DNA of 60,381 bases from Clostridia bacterium (GTDB lineage: Bacteria; Bacillota; Clostridia; Christensenellales; UBA1242), in the NCBI GenBank assembly GCA_016297915.1, contig JAEDFU010000007.1:1-60381 (forward strand). The letters run 5' to 3'. The notes beneath the pieces were generated by a model that searched no databases, had not been told where the DNA came from, and saw only the letters and a program-made list of their open reading frames with translations. The first letter of the stretch is position 1. Each line of letters begins with the position of its first letter. Of the stretch, positions 32,430 to 46,700 are shown one piece after another. A program made the position numbers and the translations under genes.

Positions 32430-34256
32430 ATGCAAAATGTTAGAAATGTAGCAATTATTGCCCATGTAGACCATGGCAAAACAAGCTTGGTTAATGAGTT
32501 ACTAAAACAAGGTCATGTATTCAGAGACAACCAAGTAATCGAAGATAGAGTAATGGATAGCAATGCTCTTGAAAAAGAAAGAGGTATTACAATCCTTTCC
32601 AAAAACACAGCTGTTATGTATGAAGGAACAAAGATTAATATTATCGACACCCCAGGACACGCAGACTTTGGTGGTGAGGTAGAGAGAGTTCTCAAAATGG
32701 TTGACGGAGTAATCCTAGTTGTTGATGCTTTCGAAGGGCCTATGCCTCAAACTAGATTTGTTCTTCAAAAAGCTCTTGAGCTTAATCACAAAGTAATTGT
32801 TGTTGTCAACAAAATTGACAAGGCAGAAGCTAGACCAAAGGAAGTTGTAGACGAGGTCTTGGAACTATTCCTAGATTTGAACGCCAACGAGGAGCAACTC
32901 GAGAGTCCATTCGTATTCTGTTCTTGTAGACAAGGCGTTGCAAGTACTGACCCTGACAAAATGGGAACAGATATGCAACCGCTATTTAAGACCATTGTTG
33001 ATTATATCCCAGCTCCACATTGTGACTTGAACGCACCTTTCCAAATGCTTGTAAGTTCGAGCGAGCACAATGATTATCTTGGCAAACTTTCTATTGGCAA
33101 AATCGAGAGAGGTGTTATCCATGTAAATGATTCAGTCGAGGTAACCAACTACTATGGCGAGTGCAAAGCAAAACCTTTTAAGGTTGTCAATATCTTTGCT
33201 TTTGAGGGGCTTAAGAGAGTTCCTTTGAGCGAGGCTAGTGCTGGAGACATAGTTTGTCTAGCCGGTAGCCCAGATGTTACAATTGGCGATACAATTTGTG
33301 ACAAATCTATGGTTGAGGCAATTCCTTTTGTAAAAATTAGCGAACCTTCAGTTCAAATGACATTCAGCGTAAACAATAGTCCATTTGCAGGCAAAGAGGG
33401 CAAATATTGTACCTCTCGTCACCTAAGAGATAGACTATACAAAGAGAGTATCAGGGACCTAAGTCTAAAGGTGTTTGATACTGAGAGTGCAGATAGCTTC
33501 ACCGTTCTTGGTAGAGGCGAGATGCATATCTCAATTTTGATAGAAAATATGCGTAGAGACGGCTATGAATTCCAAGTTTCTATGCCAAAAGTATTATTCA
33601 AAGAAATCGACGGCGTTAAGTGTGAGCCAATAGATAGATTTGTTGCCGATGTTCCAGAAGATAGTGTCGGAGCCGTTATGTCAGAGATTGGCAACCGCAA
33701 AGGCGAACTCGTTACAATGACATCACACGGCAGTCGTACAAGGCTAGAGTTTTTAATCCCATCAAGAGGTTTATTTGGATACAAATCTCAATTCCTAACC
33801 GACACCAAGGGTGAGGGAATTATGTCAAGTGTATTCGAAAAATACGATGTATTCAAAGGCAATATCGAGAGACGCAGTTACGGCGCTCTTATCGCTTACG
33901 AAAATGGCGAAGCATGCCAGTATGGACTATTCAACTCCCAAGAGAGAGGTCGACTATTTATCACTCCAGGCACTCAAGTATACGGCGGAATGATTGTAGG
34001 AATGAACCCAAAGGGTGTAGATATAGTAGTCAATGTTTGCAAGAAAAAACAACTAACAAATATGCGTTCGTCAGCAAGTGATGACGCTCTAAGACTCGAG
34101 GCTCCAAAGATTATGACTTTGGAAGAAAGTTTGGAATTTTTGGACGATGACGAACTACTTGAAGTTACTCCAAAAAGCCTAAGACTTAGAAAAATTGTTC
34201 TTGACCATGTTGCTCGTGGAAGAATGGATTTCCGTAAGAAAAATAATATTGAATAA
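32430..34256 (+). CDS. typA: Ribosome-associated translational GTPase TypA/BipA
   Basis: 608 aa, full length. The GTPase motifs are HVDHGKTS (12-19), the switch II segment DTPGHADFGGE, and NKIDK. Elongation-factor-like beta-barrel, EF-G III/V-like and BipA-specific C-terminal domains follow in normal order, including the conserved SRGLFGYKSQFLTDTKG segment. It binds 70S ribosomes and helps subunit assembly and stress responses. ATG behind TTAGGAGAAAAAT. It is monocistronic, with a terminator right after. Confidence 0.98.
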   Translation: MQNVRNVAIIAHVDHGKTSLVNELLKQGHVFRDNQVIEDRVMDSNALEKERGITILSKNTAVMYEGTKINIIDTPGHADFGGEVERVLKMVDGVILVVDAFEGPMPQTRFVLQKALELNHKVIVVVNKIDKAEARPKEVVDEVLELFLDLNANEEQLESPFVFCSCRQGVASTDPDKMGTDMQPLFKTIVDYIPAPHCDLNAPFQMLVSSSEHNDYLGKLSIGKIERGVIHVNDSVEVTNYYGECKAKPFKVVNIFAFEGLKRVPLSEASAGDIVCLAGSPDVTIGDTICDKSMVEAIPFVKISEPSVQMTFSVNNSPFAGKEGKYCTSRHLRDRLYKESIRDLSLKVFDTESADSFTVLGRGEMHISILIENMRRDGYEFQVSMPKVLFKEIDGVKCEPIDRFVADVPEDSVGAVMSEIGNRKGELVTMTSHGSRTRLEFLIPSRGLFGYKSQFLTDTKGEGIMSSVFEKYDVFKGNIERRSYGALIAYENGEACQYGLFNSQERGRLFITPGTQVYGGMIVGMNPKGVDIVVNVCKKKQLTNMRSSASDDALRLEAPKIMTLEESLEFLDDDELLEVTPKSLRLRKIVLDHVARGRMDFRKKNNIE

Positions 34257-34260
34257 TCAC

Positions 34261-34303
34261 AAAAAATGACAGTTAAATGGATATATTTGACTGTCTTTTT
34301 TTT
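34261..34303 (+). terminator. Terminator of typA
   Basis: GACAGTTAAAT (34268-34278) pairs with ATTTGACTGTC (34285-34295), one G-T pair, then eight T. Confidence 0.85.
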
Positions 34304-34714
34304 GTGCATAAAATCGTATAAATTATCCAAAACTAAGTTACACACAAACTAAGACAAAAAAAGTTTTTGTCAATATATACAACTTTTTTGACAATTTGAT
34401 TTTTCAAAAATTTTTAATTCATAAAAATATTTTTATGAATTAATTTTTTTTAAATTCACCCCAAAATTACAATTATTTATATATTTATAATATTTTTGTC
34501 CAAACTACTTTTGATTAAAATTTTGGCTCAATATAGCGATTTTTTACATATTTTTGCAAAATACACTAAATTCAGCTTTTTTAATTTAATTTTCGATATA
34601 TATCCAAATAATTTGACACAAACTTTTTTTAATTATAAACTAAGACTAGTATAACTATTTTTATGCGTGCGTACATGCGTATAGAACTTAGATAAATCTA
34701 CGAGGTAGAAAGAT
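34304..34714. other. AT-rich region upstream of the giant gene
   Basis: About 410 bp, extremely AT-rich, with no reading frame or stable hairpin that I trust. Such long AT tracts before a highly expressed or silenced surface gene could bind nucleoid proteins. The only recognisable signal is the promoter at 34613. Confidence 0.5.
34613..34641 (+). promoter_or_regulatory. Promoter of the giant InlB-repeat gene
   Basis: TTGACA (34613-34618), a 17-nt spacer and TAAACT (34636-34641), about 75 nt before the ATG. A GAGGTAG ribosome site lies at about 34700. Confidence 0.65.
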
Positions 34715-37700
34715 ATGGAAGAGAGAGAAAGTACCGAAAGAAAAAGTTTGCTCATAAGAACAATACTTATCATAATTTTGCTTTTGTTGTCGTTGCTATC
34801 GACAATCCTTTATGTGTACCTTTATCCAAAGACAACGGTTAATTTGTACATAGATAGTGGCGCTGATTGGAGCGAAGGAGCACCTAAACCTTATTCGTCG
34901 TTTAGTGTCAAGAGATACTCCAAACTCTCAAGCCTCCCTGGGGTCGAAAAGACTGGGTACACCTTTGACTACTGGTCACAGGACGGCTTTGAAGGTGAAG
35001 AGTTTGATCTTAACACCGAGCTTAACAAAGAGGTTATTAATCTCTACGCCAACTATCATCCAAATCAATATGTGATTACATACTGGGTTAGAGATTTTAC
35101 AGCAGGAAGCAACGCTCCTTGGAAGATCTATCAACAACAAACCAAAGAGTACTATACTCAGATTGACCTCGTAACAGGTAGAGACTCCCAAAACAATCTT
35201 CTTCCTGAGTTTGTTGGCAGAAGCGGTTTTACTTTCTACGGCTGGACTCTAGAAAACCGTAATGAGGACGACCCTGAACTCGAAAAGTATTTGTACATTC
35301 CAAACTCAGGCATTGAGTACATATACAAGACTCCAGGTGATATGAACCTCTATGCTTATTTCAAAAAGAACACATATGATGTCAATCTTCATACCGGTAT
35401 CAAATACGAACTAGACGAGACAGGCAAACCTCGCAAGGACGCAAACAACAAATACATTATCAAGAATGCATCAAGTGATACAAGAGACGCAGTATTTACT
35501 GATAATGTTAGATACATGGATAGTTTGGGACTCGTTGCCGAAAGACACAAAAATATGACTTTGGGTGTTGAAGTGTATGTTTGTAGTCTAGGATTGGATT
35601 TTGATAATCTTAGTGAAAAACAACTAGATTTGTACAGAAATGAAGCTAACGAATACGCCTTTAAGGGTTGGTATTTGGATCAAGACTATACAATTGCAAT
35701 CGACGATCACGAACTTATCTTGTATGTTGACGCAGTAACAGGAGTGCCTTTCTACGAATGTTACATTGACGGCGTACGAAAAGTTGTCAGAGCCGTTCAA
35801 AAGACTGGTGCTGACGGAAATCCTGAATATGATAATGACGGAAATCCAAAGTATATATTCGATATTTACTCCAAGTGGGAGAGAAAGTGCTACGAAGTTA
35901 ACTTCAACAAAAATACAATCAAAGCCAATGCTTATCAAGTAGAATCAATACATCTATACAAAGTCAACTTTGACGAAGACGGCAATGCTATGGGCTTTGG
36001 CAAATATTACAATGACGGATTATTTACTTATCAAGGCTATACTGATGGCGGTCATTACTGCAAAGTAAATCTTGCAAATCTTGATGTTGTATCCGATGAC
36101 TTCCGAAACGGCATAACCGATTCTGGCGGAAAACCTACCTATAGACTAATCGGTTGGACGGACAGTGCAAATCTCAGAAACAAGGAGAATGTTGCTTGGT
36201 ATGCAAAATGGACTCAAGTGCCATGGAATAGAGATACAGTTGCTGGTAGCGAAATTAATGGCAAACTTGCAACAGGCGAGATATCTTACGAAAACCAAGT
36301 TTATACCCAAACATCTAGCGATGATGTAACTCTCTATGCACAATGGTCACAAATTTATAATATCAAGTTTGCCTACGATAGAGGCTCAAACCAAAAGAAC
36401 TTTGTATGGCAGGGAATTGCCGGCGAATGGTTTATTCTTCCAAATATGAACGATATCAAGGCAAATAATAATGGCAATGAATGGAGAAAGACCTATTGTT
36501 TCTTTGCAGGTTGGACAACAGGTACATCAACTCTTTCGCCTAAGTACTACGAGAGAATTGGTGGCAAACAAGACGCTGCTCTAGATCCAGAATACTACTA
36601 CAAGATTTCTGGTAGCCAAACATTGCTTGCAATCTGGCTAAGTGAGCCTTATACAATTAAATTTAATGCCAATGGCGGAACTCTTGCTAGTGCAAGCGAC
36701 GCAATCAAGAGCCCAGTTTATGGCAACTCACTTTTGACTTTCCCAAAGAACAAACCAATAAGAGACGGGTACATCTTCAACGGATGGTCAAAGAACCAGT
36801 ACAGCGATGGCGAATACAATAGGCTTTTGAGAGAAGCTACAGACAACGGCACAAAACTTGAATCGGATAAGACTGTTTACTCTGCTGGTGGTCAATATAG
36901 AGTAACTGGCAATTGCGAATACTTTGCAAGCTGGATGAAAGATTATATAATCGAATATGATGCCAACGGTGGCGAAATTACTAGCGGAAATCAAGTTAAT
37001 AAATATAGTACTTTGCTATCGGCAGATAATCGTAGCGTCTCTGGTCAAAGCAACAAGGCACTTCTCAAAGTTCGTATGCAAATCGGTGACAAAATCGGCA
37101 TCGAAAGAGAAGGTCATGAGTTTATTGGCTGGAATCTTAGAAGAGCAGACGGTTCAATTGACACAACTGTTACTATCAAATCAACCAAGATAAATACTCC
37201 TTATACAACATTCGACTTTTACGAAAACAAACTTTACGCATATAAGTCCCAAGGTGGCAATGTGGATGAGAAAAGCAAAATATCCTTCCAATTAATAGAC
37301 GGAAGTAAGGTTGTCCTAGTTGCTAGTTGGAAGCCAATCGAGTATAGACTCAAGATAGAGGATACTCGTGCATCTGACCCAACCAAAAAGACTTATACAT
37401 ACACAGTAGAATACGGTCAAGAGTTCACATTCCCAGAACTTCCTGAATTAATTCACAAAGTAGGATTCCAATTGTACGGCTTTAGCACATCGTTGGAAGA
37501 GGGCAAAGGCGTAACTTATGTAATTGACTACAACAATGACGGAACAATCAACTTGATGCCAACTATTGGTGGTGAGGATAGCAGAATTACACAAAACTTG
37601 ACATTCTATACTGTTTATGTCGAAAAGAAATTTGAGATAAAATACTTTATTGGTGAAACTACCGACAAAGAATATACTCCAAAGACCGCAGATATATCCC

Positions 37701-40700
37701 AAGGACTAATATCCTATGGTCAAACTCTTGTACTTCCAAAGCTACTTGAGTCAGACATCACTAATGCTGGATTTGATGCAAAATTCAAATTTAAGTATTG
37801 GTACTACACCATGACCGATGCTGAGGGTAACACAGTCGAAAAGATTGTAGAAACTGGCGACTTGGCAACATATCATAATTCAGATAATGTACTTATTTTG
37901 CACGCAAAACTTCAAGTTGACTCATATAACTTGATTTTGAGAATAACCAATCCATTTGAGGGTGGAGATTCTGTTATAGTAACTGACTTGGCAATTGGTT
38001 CGTATGAAAAAGGCGTAGCAGTAGGCGCAGATGCTTACAATCAAATTATGTACAAACTCAACGCCAAACTAAGCGATATTCTTGGAAACTATGTCCTAAG
38101 AAAGGTTATGGCAAAAGATGGCGAGGGCAACGATACCGAAGACATTGCTCAGCTAATACTCAAGGGCTATACATTCGAGAAATTCAGTGCAACCGAAACA
38201 TTTAATCAATTTGACTTCAATGCATCAACAGTTGTTAAGATTTCGGATAGTACTCTTTATATCAAGACCAAATGGGTGGCAAACCCTATAAACATTATAT
38301 ATAATAGTGATGAGGAATCGACTCAAACAAACAACTCGTCAATCAAGTATAATGAATCGTTGAATTTCCTACCTGGCACAATATTTACTTACGACGGTGG
38401 CAGAGTTGTTAATTCGTGGTACATCAAGTCCACCAAAGAAGGCTTTGACCCAACATTCTTTGATTGCTCTTCGGCTCTCAAAGATAGCAAAACAAAATAC
38501 AAGACGCTTAATGCTCTAAGCCAAGACGGCTACATTACTTGGGCTGATGACGGCACAGGCACAATTAAGCTTTTTGCCAACACTCAACAAATTTGTACTG
38601 TAACATATCACTACTTCAATGGCACAACTGAGCAAACTATCCAAAAACAATTTGTATTTGGTGACTCAGCCGAATTGCTTACAAATGACCAAGTTCCATG
38701 TGGTGAGTATACTTTTGAGGGCTGGTCCTACAAGGGTCAAAAAGTAGATTATGTTCCAGTTTCTGAGGGTAATTATAATATCGATTTGTATGCTGATTAT
38801 GTGGCTACTATCACTTACTATAATATTATCAAAGAGGAAATTTACACCAAGATAGACAAGGTTAAGCAGGTGACTATAACCTTGTTAAAATATAATGAGG
38901 AGACTGCTACTTACTCTTACACAAACATCTATCAGATTGAAAATTTGGATTTGACACTCACAAACTACGACTTGTACGGATTTGTAGATACAAATACAAA
39001 TCAACTCTATTTAATAGATGATATCAAGAATGGCAACGCATATGTTGCTCTTGACGGCAACAATATCAATCTTGAGGCATACTATACTCAAGACTACAAA
39101 CTTGTTTATTCGCTAAATGATGCTACTTTGGAAACATTTGAGGACGGCACAACCGAAGATAAGACCGATGTATTTAAGTTTGATCACAACAACAAGCCAG
39201 TTACAGCGGTTACAATCGCTCATAAGGCTGTCAAAGCAGGATACAATTTCCTTGGCTGGAAAGTTTCTGGACAGGATACAGTCTATGGATTTGGTGCAAC
39301 AATTGATTTGACTTCCAGTCAAACAACAGTTAATCCAGTCTTTGGCGAACCTACAGACGGAACTATAAATGTAGCAATCACACTTGTTAAGAACGAAAAA
39401 GGTGATGACCCTCGAACACTTGCAGGTCTTGCCACTGACGGCTCATTTGATGTAAGAAATGGCAAAACATTCACATTTGCAGAGACTCTTATCAAAGATA
39501 AATTCAATTGGCAATCGGATACCGATGATTTGTATAGATTCAAAGTTGACGAGAGCACCAAAAAATATGTTGGTGGGAGAGATTATTTTGAGATAGGCGA
39601 AAGCTTTACTATCCCTCTTGCAATTGAAGCCGATACCGAATTGAAATTTGTAGGCGAGTGGATCAAAAAGTATGTAATCGAGTTTAACCAAGATGAAAAC
39701 CACCAAAACGCTAGATACGACACCAAAAAAGTAATCTTGAGACAAGGTCAAGAGTATACACTGCAAGAGACTCCAACAGTAGGCACTGAAGGTGTTGAAT
39801 TCCAGTATTGGCAAGTCGCAGTCAAAAGTGGTGCAACAACTCAAACAGTCAATATCTATGTTGGCAATATAATTGTTGTAACAGACCAAACTTCGTATTC
39901 TACAAGACCTGTAATTGATGAGCATGGAAACACAATCACCAAACACTGCTTGCCAAAGATTGATGGATTGAATAACACATACGAGTTTGTAGGTGCTTGG
40001 AGCAAAAAAGAATACACAATCAAACTCAATGTTATAGACGGCTCAAATACTTATACACTAACACTTAATAATGTGCCTTATGGAACTAAAATTTCAAATA
40101 GACAAATGCTAAATTTGGATTATGAGTACTTGAAGCTAGACGGCACACTTACAACCGAAAACGAGACTGCCCTAAATAACATTTTGGCACTCGAAAACAA
40201 CGCTCGAGGCATTTATGCTTGGGCAACAGACGCTGGGGGCACAAATATTGCAGACCTTAGCAGTATTACTTCTGACATGACATTGTATGCAGTATGGCAA
40301 ACCAAATTAACACTTGGTTTTGCCGATGCAAACGACGAGTTTGAATACAAAGACAATGTTAAACCTGACACAAAATACTTGTTGCCAAATACACAAATCG
40401 ACTTAAACTACATTGTTGAGTCTATTTATCGCAAAGGCAACTTTACTGTAATTTACAAAGACGGCAAGTATCAAGTAGTTGGCTCAGCTAATGATTATTA
40501 TCAACTAGTTGCGTTCAAATTGGATTTTGCCGATGGCACAAGTCTAAACTTGCAGATCGATGCCAATAATTCATTTGGAAAATTTGAGATAACCCAAAAC
40601 ACAGTGGTTACTCCTCAGTTTGAAAAAGTTGGCAAAGTCTACTTCTTTGATAACACCACATCCACTGGCGGAAATGAATGCAAAATTGGCGATGCTGTGA

Positions 40701-43700
40701 GATTCTTGCAATTTGTAAGAAATGGACAAAAACTAAGCCTTGACACATTTATTATTTCTCGTGACGGCTTTACATTTGTTGGTTGGAACACAAATAAGGA
40801 TGCGGAGACCAAACTAGACAGCCTTACAGGCAACGGCAGTGATATCAATATCTATGCAGTTTGGGCAAGCGACCGAAAGGCAAAGTTTGTCTTGAGACTA
40901 GGCAACCAAAACTACGATTTGTTTGAGTTTGCATTGACAAGACTCAACAAAATTAATTCAGACAATCTTAGCCATTATCTAACTACTCCAGCAGAAAATC
41001 ATCAATTCAAAGAGATTTCTGCTCTAAGCAAGTTCCCAGCATATTCATTTAATAATTACAACCTATACTTGATTAATTATTATGTAACGGATAGTACAGG
41101 CAAAGTTAATTATTATGATAATGATTCACTTTGCGAGCAAGACTTTGGCTCGGGTAGTTACAACTCAATTGGAGATATTACAGTATATCTAAATACTACA
41201 GATATATTCACAATCAAGTATTCTCTAGCCGGAATCGAAGGCATTAATGGCAACATAAATTCCGAGGAGTACTTTGTTTCAGCTGACAAGCTTGACGGAG
41301 TTAATACACCTTTCGGAAAACTTGATGAAATTTCAGGCACAATTGTCTCCTTGACTCTTCCTGATCAGCTAAAAAATAATACAGTTCAACGAAACAACTA
41401 TCAGCCTTATGGCTGGTCTGAATCATCAAATGTTACAGACAAAAATAACACAAAATACTTCTTTAGCAATCAAGAGAGTTTGGTTCTTTATGACGCAACT
41501 TCTGCAAGTGCTGACAAAGAACAAAAACTTAGAGACATTGCAACAAATTTAAGAAAAAGCGATATCCAAACTTATAATCTATATCTAGTTTGGGAATACA
41601 AATATATTGATACATATATATATGCAATAGCCGATGTCGGAACTGACGGAACATCAGAAACAGTGCTTACAGCACCATACGATAAATACAAATTATCTAC
41701 TGACGGAACAGGAATTGCATTTGCAAATGTAGCAAACTTTTTGCACACCTACAATCAGAGTGGACAGCGTACAAGAATATATCCACTAGATAATAACTGG
41801 CAATTTACTTCAAACGGCAAGATTGCACAAGTTCAGTACAATTCAACTATATATCTTAACGATACAACCGGCAATATTCAAGCTGGTGGCTATCAATTGC
41901 TTGGCTTTAGCAAAACCCTATATAAATTGGGTGTTGAAGTTAGTGACAACTACTTTAAGCTTGGCGATGCGATCCTTGTTACCGAAGACATCTTAACCGA
42001 CGGCAAATTAATACTTTATCCAGTATATGGATTACTTGCAGACACTGTAGCGGTGTCAACAACTTTTGGCTCTGTAAATGCCAAGATTGAGAGTGTTACT
42101 CCTCAAGGATTTGTAGGCAAGTCCACAACTGAGGCTGTTGACGAAAAGATCGAGGCTTATAGATCCAAGGCATATACTCTTACAATGTTTGACAAAATCA
42201 CAGTTACAGCCAGTGAGCCAATGCTAGGCTATGTGTTCAAAGAGTTCCATACAGATGATGTAACTCAAGGTGACATTACTACAAATGTAATTGTTGTAGA
42301 TGCTAGTTGTTACTTTGTTAGTTCACATGTACATAACCACGAAATTAAGGCACATTACGATACAGTTAAAGTAACTCTAAATATCCACTTGGATTACAAA
42401 GTTGCACTAAAAGACGAATACAAGGACAACGAGACAGGCGTAATAACATTCAAAACAACACTCGATAATGCCGATTTTGAATTGTCTGTAGACAAGAACA
42501 ACCTTTTAAGTTCAGGCACTGTTCAGAGTACAAATACTTTTGCATATACTATTACTCAAAGCCCATATTATACATTTGCATTGTATTCTGATGAGGCGCA
42601 TACAAAAATTATCAAACTAAACGGCGATAAGATTGTTGTTGCTGATCTTATAGCAGGTGGAGAGGCTAATATCTATGTATTGGCTACACCAAAGACACAC
42701 AAGGTCATCTTTAGTTTGAGTAGCAATAGTCACTTTGAGGCTTCGTCCAAAGTTACAGCAGTTAGTAGCACCTACTTTGATTTTGGTGGGGGAAATATCG
42801 AGTTTGATATAGCAGGTGGTGCATCATATGTTTACATGGGCTCATCACTACTACTTCCAACAAGTGCGACACTAGAATCTAGTAGCATGAAGATAAAATC
42901 TGTCAATAGTTCCTTTGTAGGTTTCTATTTGAGTGGTGACGCAGGCAAAAATATTATTGTTAATACCGGTTCAATCGAAAAAGATACAACCTTTGTTGAA
43001 CTATACAATTCAGATAGTATAACTGTAACATATATGACTGGAAGTATTATTAGAACATTTACATACACAGCAAATACAGTTATCTCTGTTGGCTCTGATG
43101 TTGACTGGGATGCATTGCTTACCCAAGAATATTCGGGAGCATACACATTACTACGCTGGACTGACGGCACAAGAACTTACGAAAAAGGCGAACAATTAAC
43201 TATAGACAAGGCCTATACATTCATTGGCGTTGTCCAAGGCACAACAATCCAACTTGTATACAAGTATGAGTTGAATGGTGCAAATACAACCACAGTTGTA
43301 GATGTTGAGTATGGCAAAGATATTGAGCCTTTGACTGAATCCAAATTGGGCGTATCTTACGCAACCAAATACATTGCTATGTGGAGATATAACGACAAGC
43401 AATTTGATGTTAGTAGAACAATTGGATTTAACAAATTAGGCTTTGTATATGATTCAAGCGTAAATCCAAACAAAATCGAATTTGACGCTGTTTATTACAA
43501 CAAGTTCACATACGAGATTTCGTATGATACAACTTATGTAAACAATTCTGGTGACTTTGCTAGCGCTACTACAGTTGCCAAGTCATATAACAACGAAGAT
43601 ACATCATTTGTCGAAAATGAACTTAAGTTTAGACTTAGTGCAGTTGAGCCTATAAGTGTAAGCGACGAAAATGTATTCTCTTACTATCAAGTAGAATTTT

Positions 43701-46700
43701 CGGTTAACGGTGGCACAGATTATATAACCACCCAAGACCAATTGCAACTAGGCACAACTCTTAAACTTATTAGTCCTAATAATGGCGAGTATCCTATCAA
43801 TGTAAATACTCCAGTTAAATACAAAATTACTCCAATATTTAAGGCTAAATCAGGCACAATCACTGCCAAATTTGTAATCACTAATCCTGAAAGCAATTCG
43901 GCTATTGGCGATGATACAGTACTTGCAAATGACAGTAGCCAAAAATTAGGAGATATCAATACATTCGTATTCTTTGATGGCAACATACTCACAGATAGTT
44001 ACTTGCCACAAATTACTCAAATTAGTGACAACAAGTCCTATGCAGATTGGACAATGCAAGCCAAATCCTTGACATTTGCATTAAGCCTAGAGGGCTTTGA
44101 TTGGAATACCTACAAACTCGTAGGTTACAAGGCTGATTTGTATGATGCAAATAACAACTTGTCCGAGACAAGAACATTCACTCTTGGCAGTGAAGCAGAA
44201 AGAAATCTAAGTGGCGCAAAAACTGTAACACTTACAACAATTTGGGAAAAACGAATTGTTGTTAGATACTATACTCAAGAGAGTGTTGAGGATATCAAAC
44301 TTAGAGAGTATTATGACTATAGCAATGAACTTACAACATTTGCTGTTCGTGGCAAAATAACTGATCAAGAGTTGCTATCTAATACAACTCTTGCAGACTT
44401 TGAACTAAATGGTCACGAGTGGATTGGCTGGACTAGCCTAAACGACAACAATCATGTAGTTAGGATTCTTTCGTCAGGTTTGTACGCAATGTACAGTTTT
44501 GGCGCAGATTCTCAAGTTTTGGGTGTGGAATATCTTGACGAAAATCACGAAATCTGTTTGTATCCAGCACAAGCCAAGATTTATCAAATAAAATTTGAGA
44601 CCCGCTTGCTTGACGGAACAGATGCCGAACTAAACGATTTTGAAATCAAAGCAGATTACATAAATAATTCCGAATACACTGTATATCTTGGCAAAGTGAA
44701 ATCCTTGCCAGCATATTCGGCAATATATAGTAATCTTAACAGTATATTTGATTTCAAAGGCTATACGGATACTACAGCCGAGCTTAATTACTTTGACAAA
44801 GATTACACATTCGGTGTTGAAAATATTGATAATGCTGACGATGAGAATGGCACTATTACTATTTTTGCAAACTTTGCTCGCAAGGAGTACACTATAAGTT
44901 TTAGTTTCTCTGGCAAAAACGGAAGTGGCGAGGAAATACTAAAAGAAGCATATTCACTATCTGTTAACAAAAAACATGGAGATAGCGTAAGCCTAAGCTA
45001 CACATATGAGCCTAACAATACTACAACCCCATACACATTTGTAGATAACACAAATCTAACTAATGGTGACATAAGTTTGCAGAGCGTTGTTAATAGAATG
45101 ATTGTGGGTGACAAGTGCGACTTTTTAAAGATTAAAAACTTCACATTAAATGGAGTTGAAATCAAAGGGTTGTCAAACATCACAGACAGCGTTACAATTG
45201 TAGTTAACTTTGAGCCTATTTATCGTTTGCAATATAACTTAAATGTAGGATATGAGAACTCATACTACTACAAAAACGGTCCAAAGGAAGATGACAAGAT
45301 TCTTCCAGACTCAAGCAAGACTAATTTGTCTGGTTATGGCGTAATTGGCGAGACTGTTGTTGATATCGAAAAAGATGCATACATTGCATTTGATGTCAAC
45401 AAACAAAACGAAGACGATAATACTTATATTGTAATGCCAGGATTTACACTAAAATTCTGGAAAGCCGAGTATACAGACAAATTTAAAGCTGATTACTATG
45501 CCAAATGGGGAAAAGAATATAAAGACGCGGATTTCTTTAATGGGCAAAACACGATTACTATTACTCAAGACTTGATAAATTCACTAAAAATTACAAACAA
45601 TTACCGTATCCAACTTACAGTTGCTTATTCAACAGAATACAAAATCTTCTTGCATTACTTTGAGTCAATTAACGATATGGAGAATAGAAACTACTCAAGC
45701 AATGTATTATCTATTACTGCTGAAAAAGATGCAGTTTTTGAGCCACGACTTAAAGGAACTCTAATAGATGCGTTTAACAATCAATTAACAACTGGCATTG
45801 AGGTCAACGGCAAAACCATTACATCGCTATTTGATATCAAAGACGAAAGTGGAGTTATTACAAACCATGGACTATTTAATGCATTTGATGACAATGATTA
45901 CACCTCTTTAGGTCTTGCGAGACTTGGTTCTGTGGATGGAGACCTACACGCATTGTTGTTAGATGCATATGACATATCCTCTGATATCAAAGATTTTTAC
46001 ATGGTTCAATCTTATGATGGATTAGAAAGTCCACTAGAACATCACCTATATATCGTTTATGTTCCAGCAAAACATACAGTTACTTTCAATGCCTTAGTGG
46101 GCAAGGAAAAAACTATAGATGGCACAACAAACTTTGTATACGATAGCGAACTTGCTGCTAACTATGTACTAGCAGAATACGCAATGACTTTGGATCAAGT
46201 AAACAACGATGACGGTAGTGAAAACATTGATAGCAACAACCGCAGACAAGTTGCATACACACCGGGCTGGTCCTATTCTAGACAAACTGTAGACTTCCAA
46301 AATTATATTTACTTAATCAAACCAGAGAACTTTAAAAGAATTAGCAATCCAAATTATGATTTTGTCGGCTGGAAAGTATTGATTACATCTGGCAGTGGCG
46401 AAGATATTACTTATTCATTTGTGGAGTTGTCCGAGGTTAAAGGTTTAATTGTTACAAAAAACAAAGATCAAGAATACATCAAAATAAGTGGTATCCATGC
46501 TGACCTAAATATTGTTGCTTGCTTTGTTCAAAAACAAATAACAACTGAGGTTACTCTCAGGTCAACAGATAATTTAGGACACAAACTTGGAATTGATATT
46601 CTAGACTATAGCAAAGGCACGGCATTAGAAACTCAATCTGTTGTTGAAAATGCTGAGACTTATGAAAAAATCTACACATTCAAAGCTGTTTTGAATAGCA

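Noticed and set aside
39443..39946. 167-codon minus-strand frame inside the giant gene
   Set aside because: Antisense to continuous InlB repeats; the product is a shadow rich in cysteine, isoleucine and phenylalanine with no promoter or ribosome site.
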